From a virus: a stretch of 34,830 bases of DNA. Shown piece after piece: positions 7,513 through 12,565 of the stretch. A program made the translations under genes and the position numbers. The DNA lies in IMG/VR virus record IMGVR_UViG_3300005731_000060, positions 1 through 34,830 of that record; one strand, given 5' to 3'. The notes beneath the pieces were generated by a model. The model saw nothing but the letters and a program-made list of their open reading frames with translations. It was not told where the DNA came from and ran no database searches. Within the stretch, counting starts at the first letter, position 1; each line of letters opens with the position of its first letter.

Positions 7513-7757
7513 TTTGCTAAAGCCCTTTCAACTTCTGCTTCAATGTATTGTGGAATACCACATGGTTGCATCCAATCGGGCACTTCGTCGGGGCCTGATA
7601 CGTGATAGAACAGGCACTCGTCTGTTACCGGCCTCGGGTGGAAAAGCACGCAGGAAAACCCAGCGTTCTCAAACGCAGCTGCTGGTGAGCCTTCGAACTT
7701 GTCATCATCCCAAAGGGAAATGCGATAATGACGGTTTGTCCGCTTAGGCTCAGTCAT
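7509..7757 (-). CDS. Hypothetical early protein, 82 residues
   Basis: I place the start at ATG 7757, which overlaps the upstream stop codon as ATGA; an in-frame ATG three codons earlier is possible. The protein has strands RHYRISLWDDDK and CVLFHPRPVTDECLFYHVSG and a C-terminal helix. No cysteine cluster, membrane segment or known motif is recognised. It is one of a run of overlapping early genes. Confidence 0.65.
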   Translation of the reverse strand: MTEPKRTNRHYRISLWDDDKFEGSPAAAFENAGFSCVLFHPRPVTDECLFYHVSGPDEVPDWMQPCGIPQYIEAEVERALAK

Positions 7758-7942
7758 TCCAACCACCCCAGCACTTCCTTGACACTGGCACGCAGTTCTG
7801 CGTTTGTGGCCAATGCGTCGGCCAAGTTGCCGTTGACGTCCTCGAACAACACTTCCAATGTGGCTGCCGCTGCATGTGGGCGGGTAGGATGAACCTGTCC
7901 CCCGACTTTGTAGGCTTCGACGCGCTCAAGCTTTAAAGGCAT
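7754..7942 (-). CDS. Hypothetical early protein, 62 residues
   Basis: The ATG at 7942 is preceded by GGAG with a 7-base gap and overlaps the upstream gene by 17 bases. The N-terminal 25 residues are basic (KLERVEAYKVGGQVHPTRPH); the rest is a predicted amphipathic helix pair (LADALATNAELRASVKEVL) that could pair as a coiled coil. No family is recognised. Confidence 0.6.
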   Translation of the reverse strand: MPLKLERVEAYKVGGQVHPTRPHAAAATLEVLFEDVNGNLADALATNAELRASVKEVLGWLE

Positions 7943-8165
7943 ATTTAATCTCCGTTTCTACGCAGCGAGGATCAAATGCCTCGCCTGCTGTTTCGTCAAG
8001 TAGTTCGTGTGGATGTTCGGTGAGCACCGTGAGGGAATGCCCCGTTGTGTATGTCACAACATGCCAAGGCGTTTCGACGTGCCCACACATCAGGGCCGAA
8101 TTGAGTACGTCAAGGTCGGTGTGTTTTTCCCGACCTGTGAACGTTACGGTTGCCAAGGCGCTCAT
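7926..8165 (-). CDS. Hypothetical early protein, 79 residues
   Basis: It starts at ATG 8165, three bases after the stop of the DUF2786 gene, using the G6 tract at the end of that gene as ribosome site. The protein is a predicted all-beta domain (ALATVTFTGREKHTDLDVL, then WHVVTYTTGHSLTVLTEH) with a short C-terminal helix. No motif is recognised. Confidence 0.65.
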   Translation of the reverse strand: MSALATVTFTGREKHTDLDVLNSALMCGHVETPWHVVTYTTGHSLTVLTEHPHELLDETAGEAFDPRCVETEIKYAFKA

Positions 8166-8167
8166 GA

Positions 8168-8845
8168 TTACCCCCCGATCCGTTTGACAGTTGACCCGCC
8201 CGTTTGACGTGCAAGGCTGACCTTGTTTGCAGCAGCCCGTGCTGTGCTGTTGGTCGACGAACTTGTTTTGCGCCCTTTTTCAAGGTTTGGGTAACGGTCT
8301 TGCACGTATGCATCCAACGCTGTGCCCATCGCCACCAATGCATTGCGCGTCTTGTCGTTGTGTTGTGCGGCGTTCTTCGCTTTGTCGCGTTCAACCAACA
8401 TTGCCGAAACACGATGGTTGAATGCGTTGGCGACACGTCGGATTGCAGCCTCGGGTTTCAGCCCCATATCAGATGCAGCCTTGCGTCCCTCAGCGCGAAT
8501 TTGTGCCGTCACGAATGGCAACATTGCTTCGAATGTCACGCGGGCTGATTCTGGCCCAAACACCTCGACTTCATACGTTTTGCGGTCAACGAAGTTTATC
8601 ACGCATTTGCAGCCATAATATTTGGCTAGGACGTTGGTCAAATGCTTTTTCCAGCTGGGCGCTGACGTTGTTTGACGCAAGCCCACCATGTGGCCAATTT
8701 CGTCATCCTCGTCCAAATCAATCATGCTGATTTGGTGCTTGGTCATCAAGGCTTGCGCTTTATCCAAGAACAGGGCCGCTTCGGCCTCATGATCTGATTG
8801 CGCTGCTTTGTCCAGGAGGGCTTTGATTTTTTCGTTCAGGGTCAT
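8168..8845 (-). CDS. DUF2786-domain protein, 225 residues
   Basis: Residues 1-40 (KIKALLDKAAQSDHEAEAAL, then a KAQALMTKHQIS helix) match the DUF2786 family, a helical domain common in phages and plasmids. A second domain at about 55-150 contains an SWKKHLTNVLAKYYGCKCV stretch as in the DUF7168-type partner. Its last 30 residues are basic and low in complexity (SSSTNSTARAAANK). The biochemical role is not established; the basic tail suggests nucleic-acid contact. It has its own predicted promoter and palindrome at 8867-8897 and an AAAGGA ribosome site 8 bases before the ATG. Confidence 0.8.
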   Translation of the reverse strand: MTLNEKIKALLDKAAQSDHEAEAALFLDKAQALMTKHQISMIDLDEDDEIGHMVGLRQTTSAPSWKKHLTNVLAKYYGCKCVINFVDRKTYEVEVFGPESARVTFEAMLPFVTAQIRAEGRKAASDMGLKPEAAIRRVANAFNHRVSAMLVERDKAKNAAQHNDKTRNALVAMGTALDAYVQDRYPNLEKGRKTSSSTNSTARAAANKVSLARQTGGSTVKRIGG

Positions 8846-8866
8846 TTTGTTTTCCTTTCGTTACAT

Positions 8867-8885
8867 TCACAATACACGATTGTGA
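8867..8885. promoter_or_regulatory. Perfect inverted repeat, possible operator
   Basis: TCACAAT-ACACG-ATTGTGA is a 7-5-7 perfect dyad in the 64-bp gap before the DUF2786 gene. It covers the -10 and part of the spacer of the predicted leftward promoter, so it could be a repressor site. Its sequence differs from the palindrome at 5971-5987. Confidence 0.5.
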
Positions 8886-8897
8886 GCAACGGCACAA
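8869..8897 (-). promoter_or_regulatory. Possible leftward promoter before the DUF2786 gene
   Basis: TTGTGC (8897-8892) and TATTGT (8874-8869) stand 17 bases apart on the minus strand. The -35 is imperfect, but the -10 is identical to those at 3287 and 10,951. Confidence 0.4.
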
Positions 8898-8909
8898 GCG
8901 AAAAGAGGA

Positions 8910-9251
8910 TCACTCAAGCTTCCCTTCGTAAACGCGGGAGATCAACCATTCTTTCATTTCGTCAAGCGTGGCGATTGCATTGATGCTGTCCACAAGTTGT
9001 TGTTGTTCGGTGTGTTGTTGTTCGGCCGCGCTGCGTTCTTCATCACATGAGGAGCAACAATCAATGCCCTGCTCGATCAAGCGGGGTGGCACTTTGTTGT
9101 CGCACCCATACGTTGAGCACGTTGGCAATGCCCGCATTCGTTCAGCGTACTCGCGCTGCTTGCGTTTGTATTCAGCAAGGTGTACCTCGCAGTATTGTTT
9201 ACCATGTGGCACAGCGGGTTCACGGCAATTGCTCAATTTACAACGTTTCAT
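8910..9251 (-). CDS. Double zinc-ribbon-like protein, 113 residues
   Basis: Two cysteine clusters suggest two zinc sites: C4-x4-C9...C21-x2-H24, and C45-x4-C50...C65/C66-x2-C69. Between them is a basic helix (EYKRKQREYAERMR), and after them an Asp/Gln-rich linker and a C-terminal helix. Proteins of this build often bind nucleic acids or other proteins; no specific family is recognised. Its ATG overlaps the stop of another Cys-rich gene (ATGA), so the two are probably made together. Confidence 0.65.
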   Translation of the reverse strand: MKRCKLSNCREPAVPHGKQYCEVHLAEYKRKQREYAERMRALPTCSTYGCDNKVPPRLIEQGIDCCSSCDEERSAAEQQHTEQQQLVDSINAIATLDEMKEWLISRVYEGKLE

Positions 9252-9499
9252 TTAACATCCTCCAAACAATTTGTGCAATAGCGTACCTTTGAATACAGCG
9301 CGGTATGCACGGGTTTTGCGCAGCATTCAGACAGCGACGCATTGTCACGCGCAACACGCGCACAATCCGGACAACGTTTGGCGTCGTGCATATCGACGTG
9401 CAACACGTCATTGAACGAAACGCCACAGTCGGAGCAACTGTTCAATTCAGGCAGGCGACACAACCAAGCATCGCCTATGTGGTCATGAGGGTCGTTCAT
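9248..9499 (-). CDS. Double zinc-ribbon-like protein, 83 residues
   Basis: The ATG at 9499 is chosen because AAAGG lies 7 bases upstream; longer versions would run through the small membrane gene before it. Eight cysteines form two likely zinc sites: C22-x2-C25 with C43-x2-C46, and C59/C60 with C75-x2-C78. The first resembles a DksA/TraR or treble-clef type finger with its CSDCG and RCPDC knuckles. It may bind RNA polymerase, DNA or another host protein; this is inference from the cysteine pattern. It is coupled by ATGA to the next Cys-rich gene. Confidence 0.65.
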   Translation of the reverse strand: MNDPHDHIGDAWLCRLPELNSCSDCGVSFNDVLHVDMHDAKRCPDCARVARDNASLSECCAKPVHTALYSKVRYCTNCLEDVK

Positions 9500-9510
9500 T
9501 GTATTACCTT

Positions 9511-9627
9511 TCAACCAAATAGTGCGAGCAATACCCACACAAGAATGCCCACGATTAACAGGGGCCAACGGATCGGGCGTTCGACGTGCTCGGTGTTGAT
9601 GCATGAGTAGTGGTGGCGTCGTTTCAT
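9511..9627 (-). CDS. Small membrane protein, 38 residues
   Basis: Start ATG at 9627 overlaps the stop of the upstream small membrane gene (ATGA). The N-terminal 20 residues are basic and polar (MKRRHHYSCINTEHVERPIR), and the C-terminal 18 form one clear membrane helix (WPLLIVGILVWVLLALFG). By the positive-inside rule the N-terminus should stay in the cytoplasm. It ends 12 bases before the next gene. Function is unknown; holin-like, toxin-like or superinfection roles are all possible for such peptides. Confidence 0.6.
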   Translation of the reverse strand: MKRRHHYSCINTEHVERPIRWPLLIVGILVWVLLALFG

Positions 9628-9758
9628 TTCAGGTGCCCCCACTCGACCTTGACGTCTTCGTCCCATTGCACCTTAGCAGGCACATCAAATGTTGTCAAGG
9701 TGTATGCCAGCATGAAAGCAGCAGTCGATGCCATTATCATGAATTGAAAAGGTGTCAT
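9624..9758 (-). CDS. Small membrane protein, 44 residues
   Basis: The ATG at 9758 overlaps the stop of the upstream gene (ATGA). Residues 4-22 (FQFMIMASTAAFMLAYTL) form a probable membrane helix or uncleaved signal anchor; the last 20 residues are acidic and soluble (PAKVQWDEDVKVEWGHLK). It is coupled at its end to a second membrane peptide with the opposite layout, so the pair may work together. No family is recognised. Confidence 0.55.
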   Translation of the reverse strand: MTPFQFMIMASTAAFMLAYTLTTFDVPAKVQWDEDVKVEWGHLK

Positions 9759-9994
9759 GTTGTCGCCCGTTGCATCATAGCCCAGACGCCGGTCAACATG
9801 CCGTTGATGTATGCGTCCATCTCGCGGTTGTTCATGCGGTTGGTAACGTGGTTGCGCGTGCCCTCATATTCGAGTTTGTACCCATAGTATCGGTTGTAGT
9901 CGAGCGCGTATGTGGGTAGCCCCTCTTTTTCAAGGTTGCGGTTGAGGGTGGCCAAGCGGTGTTCGATTGTTGTGCGTGTGATGACTTCGGTCAT
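9755..9994 (-). CDS. Hypothetical early protein, 79 residues
   Basis: The start at ATG 9994 follows GAGG with a 9-base gap, one base after the upstream stop. The sequence (TRTTIEHRLATLNRNLEKEG, LDYNRYYGYKLEY, then a NNREMDAYINGMLTGV helix) resembles a small phage family in which an N-terminal helix is followed by a YGGYxL-type strand and a final REL..L.G helix. Such proteins are common in early regions of many phages and have no known function. Confidence 0.65.
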   Translation of the reverse strand: MTEVITRTTIEHRLATLNRNLEKEGLPTYALDYNRYYGYKLEYEGTRNHVTNRMNNREMDAYINGMLTGVWAMMQRATT

Positions 9995-9995
9995 T

Positions 9996-10211
9996 TTAGT
10001 GTACCTCGATTGAATGAATTTTGCGTTGCATGGCATGCGTTGTCAGTGAGTATTTGGCCCCTTCACAATCGCCGATCAATTCGATAACATCGTAAACGGT
10101 GTGTTCCCCGTAATATTTACCGATGCGTGACAGGACGCGCACAATTACAGGGTCGCCGTTGTCCTCGCCAAAATAGGCGAAAACAATGTCATTGGGTTTC
10201 ACATCAATCAT
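9996..10211 (-). CDS. Hypothetical early protein, 71 residues
   Basis: I choose ATG 10211, which overlaps the upstream stop (ATGA) and has AGGA 8 bases before it; ATG 10220 sits directly on the ribosome site and is less likely. The N-terminal part is a predicted small beta barrel (VKPNDIVFAYFGEDNGDPVI) of the kind seen in SH3-like early proteins, ending in KIHSIEVH. No family is recognised. Confidence 0.6.
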   Translation of the reverse strand: MIDVKPNDIVFAYFGEDNGDPVIVRVLSRIGKYYGEHTVYDVIELIGDCEGAKYSLTTHAMQRKIHSIEVH

Positions 10212-10402
10212 ACGAAACATTCCTTTTGAAAGTGGCCTGACAGGGCATGCGTTGTGGGAACGTGGAACGGGTGAACCGTTCCATTTATCGTTACGGTGTA
10301 GTGGTCAGCACGTTTCGTTGAATTGAGCGATGCAGCGAGGTCGAACCAAAATGCACATTTGGTATTGACAACGTGTTGGATAAGTTCGTCGTTGGTCAGC
10401 AT
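10208..10402 (-). CDS. Hypothetical early protein, 64 residues
   Basis: The ATG at 10402 follows a G5A ribosome site with a 7-base gap and overlaps the upstream gene by 7 bases. The protein has an N-terminal helix (TNDELIQHVVNTKCAFWFDL) and a beta hairpin (HYTVTINGTVHPFHVP). No known motif is seen. Confidence 0.6.
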   Translation of the reverse strand: MLTNDELIQHVVNTKCAFWFDLAASLNSTKRADHYTVTINGTVHPFHVPTTHALSGHFQKECFV

Positions 10403-10659
10403 GACAATTCCCCCGCATAGTAGCGTTGCATTTGGTCGATGTATGCGGCAACGCTTTCGTGCGTTTCGATGCAATCGTCGTCGTTCATGTTTTCGGTAAT
10501 CGAGCCGTCAGCGTTCAGCGTCAGCTTGATATGCATGTAATAGTAACCATGGATCGACATTTCAACGGTGCAGTCGTCAACGTCAACACGGGCACGGTAC
10601 AAATGTTCGTTGTTGATGTTCACAGCGAGCATGGCGGTCAGGGTTTGTGCATCAGTCAC
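10396..10659 (-). CDS. Hypothetical early protein, 87 residues
   Basis: The protein is acidic, with strands HLYRARVDVDDCTVEMSIHG and YYYMHIKLTLNADGSITEN and a terminal helix (ESVAAYIDQMQRYYAG). Its ATG at 10659 lies three bases after the upstream stop. It reads like a small beta-sheet early protein; no family is recognised. Confidence 0.65.
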   Translation of the reverse strand: MTDAQTLTAMLAVNINNEHLYRARVDVDDCTVEMSIHGYYYMHIKLTLNADGSITENMNDDDCIETHESVAAYIDQMQRYYAGELSC

Positions 10660-10662
10660 GGT

Positions 10663-10914
10663 TTATACCCCCTTATACGTGTCGTTGATTGCAGCACAAT
10701 ATTCGAGCACGTAGGTGTACGTGTTTACATTGCCATCAATGATTTCAACAATCGAGCCAACGTTGCCCACAACGATCATAACGTTGGTCACGTAGCATTC
10801 GTGAATTTCAAACGTCATAATGCCCGTTGTTGTGTTCATGTTGACGTTTTGAATATCGGCATCATGTTTCAGGTGCGTTTTGATGATTTTCATCATAATT
10901 TGCAATTCGGTCAT
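10663..10914 (-). CDS. First early gene of the leftward operon, hypothetical, 83 residues
   Basis: The ATG at 10914 follows AAGGA with a 9-base gap and lies about 30 bases after the predicted start of the leftward promoter at 10,951-10,979. The protein begins with a helix (ELQIMMKIIKTHLKH) followed by repeated beta strands (GIMTFEIHECYVTNVMIVVG, VEIIDGNVNTYTYVL). It has no recognised domain. As the first gene behind the main leftward promoter it is probably among the earliest proteins made after infection. Confidence 0.65.
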   Translation of the reverse strand: MTELQIMMKIIKTHLKHDADIQNVNMNTTTGIMTFEIHECYVTNVMIVVGNVGSIVEIIDGNVNTYTYVLEYCAAINDTYKGV

Positions 10915-10950
10915 GTTGTCAATCCTTGTGTTTTCGTATTCGTTATAATG

Positions 10951-10979
10951 ACAATAGCATTTGTGCGATACATCGTCAA
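10951..10979 (-). promoter_or_regulatory. Main leftward early promoter
   Basis: TTGACG (10979-10974) and TATTGT (10956-10951) are 17 bases apart on the minus strand. Three copies of CAAAAAGGTG lie just upstream, the nearest running straight into the -35 (GGTGTTGACG). A near-palindrome, TCGTTATAATGA (10940-10951), covers the predicted start. Confidence 0.7.
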
Positions 10980-11024
10980 CACCTTTTTGCACCTTTTTGT
11001 GCTTTTATTTTTTTCACCTTTTTG
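10980..11024. repeat. Three CACCTTTTTG direct repeats between divergent promoters
   Basis: Identical 10-mers start at 10980, 10990 and 11015. The first two are exactly one helical turn apart. The stretch between the second and third is T-rich. The array lies between the -35 boxes of the two divergent promoters and could be an activator or repressor site or an UP-like element. Confidence 0.6.
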
Positions 11025-11035
11025 CAAATTAGGTG

Positions 11036-11064
11036 TTGACCCCCTCAATGGTACAGGTTATATT
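11036..11064 (+). promoter_or_regulatory. Rightward promoter for the gene at 11,100
   Basis: TTGACC (11036-11041) and TATATT (11059-11064) have a 17-base spacer. The -35 is embedded in ATTAGGTGTTGAC, which recurs exactly at 12,482-12,494. Confidence 0.7.
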
Positions 11065-11099
11065 GAATGTATTGAAACGATAATCAAAGGAACGAACAA

Positions 11100-11438
11100 A
11101 TGACCATCAACAAAAATTCATATGCAAACCTCAAAGGCGCCAAAGCCGCTGCAAAACGTCAAAACATCGAAAACCCTCGCTTCGACGAAACCCCAGACGG
11201 ACGCGTCACACTCACCGACAATTCGCGCCCCCTGTACAATCACGAAGCACGCGTCAAATCGACCATCAAAGGGGCCGTTGCGATTGTGTGGGGACTTGCC
11301 GACACGATGCACAAACAAGGCGCGAAACGTGGGGAAATCGTCGCAGCCGCAATTGAACAGGGCGTGTCACCCAACACCGCGAAAACACAATATCAATACT
11401 GGCGCAAAGCCTCGGGGCTCGTCAAGGCGCGTTCGTAA
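11100..11438 (+). CDS. Small HTH-like protein, 112 residues
   Basis: The ATG at 11100 has AAAGGA 8 bases upstream and its own promoter. Residues 1-45 are polar and basic; residues 55-105 look helical, with a possible helix-turn-helix (RGEIVAAAIEQGVSPNTAKT, then QYQYWRKASG). The A-I-x-x-G-V/I-x-x-N-T-A-x-T-Q-Y-x-x-W pattern is one I associate with small phage proteins of unknown function, perhaps DNA-binding. It is a single-gene rightward unit closed by a hairpin at 11,475, opposite in direction to the early operon, so it could be a switch regulator or an origin-binding protein. Those roles are inferred. Confidence 0.7.
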   Translation: MTINKNSYANLKGAKAAAKRQNIENPRFDETPDGRVTLTDNSRPLYNHEARVKSTIKGAVAIVWGLADTMHKQGAKRGEIVAAAIEQGVSPNTAKTQYQYWRKASGLVKARS

Positions 11439-11474
11439 CGTTGTTAGGTCGACGTATCCACAATGATGCTGTGA

Positions 11475-11502
11475 AAGGGGGCGATCAATGCAATGCCCCC
11501 TT
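11475..11502 (+). terminator. Hairpin after the HTH-like gene
   Basis: AAGGGGGC (11475-11482) pairs perfectly with GCCCCCTT (11495-11502) around a 12-base loop. There is no U-tract after it, so termination may be partial. The stem arms are identical to those of the terminator at 12,061-12,080. Confidence 0.5.
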
Positions 11503-11603
11503 GACGTTGTGTGATGTTGTGCGAATGTGCCGTCTTACGTGTTTAATCGATTTGATTTTCCATGTAATGTCAAGTGTGCCTAAAAATGTACTTGTTTTGT
11601 ATA

Positions 11604-11650
11604 ATTGTATTGAATGAACCACGCGTTTGTGTTATTGTATTAAATGTGCC
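11604..11650. repeat. Two direct 17-bp repeats 30 bp apart
   Basis: ATTGTATTGAATGAACC (11604-11620) and ATTGTATTAAATGTGCC (11634-11650) agree at 14 of 17 positions. Their core resembles the TATATTGAAT block found at the two flanking promoters. Confidence 0.5.
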
Positions 11651-11814
11651 CCCGATTTTTTATGTAAATTCAAAGAAAATTTAGCGCGAACAGAAAATTT
11701 GAAAAAAATCTTACAGGAAAATAAAATTGCCTCACAAACCCTTGATAAATAACAATAATATAAAAAAATACCTATTTATATTGTATGTATAATGCATGTA
11801 GGATTTCGTAAGGG

Positions 11815-11861
11815 AAAATGTGCCGGTATTTTAACCCGGGTTCACACAGGTGGCACATTTT
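11815..11861. repeat. Nested dyad: 10-bp inverted repeat around a central palindrome
   Basis: AAAATGTGCC (11815-11824) and GGCACATTTT (11852-11861) are perfect inverted copies. The palindrome AACCCGGGTT (11833-11842) lies within half a base of their common centre. The whole 47-bp element is two-fold symmetric in layout. Confidence 0.6.
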
Positions 11862-11868
11862 GCACCAT

Positions 11869-11963
11869 GATTTTCCATGTAAGACCTTACGGGTATATCG
11901 TTGGGTCGCATTTTCCACGTAAGGGTACACATTCAAATTTGTGCATGGTCTTACATGGAAATT
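11869..11963. repeat. CCAYGTAA boxes with a 15-bp inverted repeat
   Basis: TTTCCATGTAAGACC occurs forward at 11872-11886 and inverted at 11947-11961, with a related box, TTTTCCACGTAAGG, at 11911-11924 between them. A fourth copy of the core (GATTTTCCATGTAA) lies at 11554-11567. The spacing suggests binding sites for a phage or host protein. Confidence 0.6.
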
Positions 11964-12057
11964 ACGTGCAATTTACATCTCGTGCGACAATGTGGCACGT
12001 TTGCGTTGGGTAAACGCAGAGCGTGGTTGTGCGTTGATCGTTGTGTGGGTACACGTG

Positions 12058-12080
12058 AAAAAGGGGGCCGAAGCCCCCTT
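12058..12080 (-). terminator. Strong terminator of the gene at 12,084-12,368
   Basis: On the minus strand AAGGGGGC-TTCG-GCCCCCTT is an 8-bp GC-rich stem with a stable UUCG loop, and the second arm runs into a T5 tract. It begins four bases after the stop codon. It could also act weakly on rightward transcription because GTTTT follows on that strand. Confidence 0.85.
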
Positions 12081-12083
12081 GTT

Positions 12084-12368
12084 TTAAATGAAGTCGCAGT
12101 ACATGCCGTCAACACAATTCGTTGCGATGCGGGGGTTTGCGTCGTTGTTGAAATTCCCACAGTATGCAAACATATCAGCTGAATTGAACGCCTCGTCTAC
12201 GTCGTACTTGTTCGATTGCAGGGCGACGAACGTTTCACCTACATACACGTGTACGTTTTCATCGTCCCTTGCGTAGACGAGCGCATCCTGTATTGTGGTT
12301 GCGTTGCGATGCACAATCATGGTGCACGTGTGCGTTGCGCATATCGCGCGAATTTCATCATGTGTCAT
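12084..12368 (-). CDS. Single-gene unit, hypothetical protein, 94 residues
   Basis: The gene has everything a separate unit needs: a promoter at 12,404-12,432, AGGA 6 bases before the ATG, and a strong UUCG terminator. The protein is acidic, with an N-terminal helix (THDEIRAICATHTCTMIVHR) and a middle beta segment (DENVHVYVGETFVALQ), then a cysteine-containing Asn/Asp-rich C-terminal half (YCGNFNNDANPRIATNC). No family is recognised. It points into the repeat region from the right, mirroring the gene at 11,100. A regulatory, host-takeover or accessory role is possible. Confidence 0.65.
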   Translation of the reverse strand: MTHDEIRAICATHTCTMIVHRNATTIQDALVYARDDENVHVYVGETFVALQSNKYDVDEAFNSADMFAYCGNFNNDANPRIATNCVDGMYCDFI

Positions 12369-12403
12369 AATGTGTCCTATGTGCGTATCGTTTCGTTGTA
12401 TTC

Positions 12404-12432
12404 AATATACCATGTGCCCGTTGTGATGTAAA
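12404..12432 (-). promoter_or_regulatory. Leftward promoter of the gene at 12,084-12,368
   Basis: TTTACA (12432-12427) and TATATT (12409-12404) are 17 bases apart on the minus strand. The region from the -10 to about +12 nearly repeats that of the rightward promoter at 11,059. Confidence 0.65.
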
Positions 12433-12489
12433 CAATAAAGGACGAACGATTGTTGCGTAGTTGGATGTAAATTCGTAACCTATTAGGTG

Positions 12490-12518
12490 TTGACGTGATG
12501 GGTCAAACATGATACAAT
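12490..12518 (+). promoter_or_regulatory. First rightward promoter of the late region
   Basis: TTGACG (12490-12495) and TACAAT (12513-12518) have a 17-base spacer. The -35 lies in a second exact copy of ATTAGGTGTTGAC. Transcripts from here would begin with the G-rich leader at 12,530-12,565. Confidence 0.65.
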
Positions 12519-12529
12519 TTATTGGTAGG

Positions 12530-12565
12530 CCCCCCTATGGGTGGGGGGTGGGGGGATGCCGTGGG
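12530..12565 (+). promoter_or_regulatory. C-tract/G-tract leader: hairpin or G-quadruplex candidate
   Basis: A C6 run (12530-12535) is followed by G-runs of 3, 6, 6 and 3 at 12539, 12543, 12550 and 12563. The C6 can pair with either G6, or the four G-runs with loops T, T and seven bases fit the usual G-quadruplex pattern. The element lies within a few bases of the predicted transcript start, ahead of the late operon. Confidence 0.55.

Larger units (their letters stand above)
11503..12057. other. Gene-free, AT-rich repeat region; candidate replication origin
   Basis: I find no credible gene in this stretch. The left part (about 11,580-11,790) is very AT-rich, with runs such as TTGATAAATAACAATAATAT. 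The right part carries four CCAYGTAA boxes (11560, 11875, 11915 and, inverted, 11951), a nested dyad at 11,815-11,861 and further inverted repeats. The region is fenced on both sides by hairpins that stop the two converging single-gene transcripts. An AT-rich unwinding zone next to repeated protein-binding boxes is the usual layout of a theta-type origin, but partition, packaging or a regulatory RNA remain possible. The repeats are seen; the function is inferred. Confidence 0.5.

Noticed and set aside
10426-11103. Long rightward open frame of 225 codons opposite three small early genes
   Set aside because: It is antisense to genes with good ribosome sites, runs across both divergent promoters and the repeat array, and has a Val/His/Asn-heavy composition typical of an antisense frame.
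11792-12013. Open frame of 73 codons in the repeat region
   Set aside because: It is made mostly of the repeated boxes and inverted repeats, lacks a ribosome site, and a leftward frame (12,169-11,951) overlaps it equally well.
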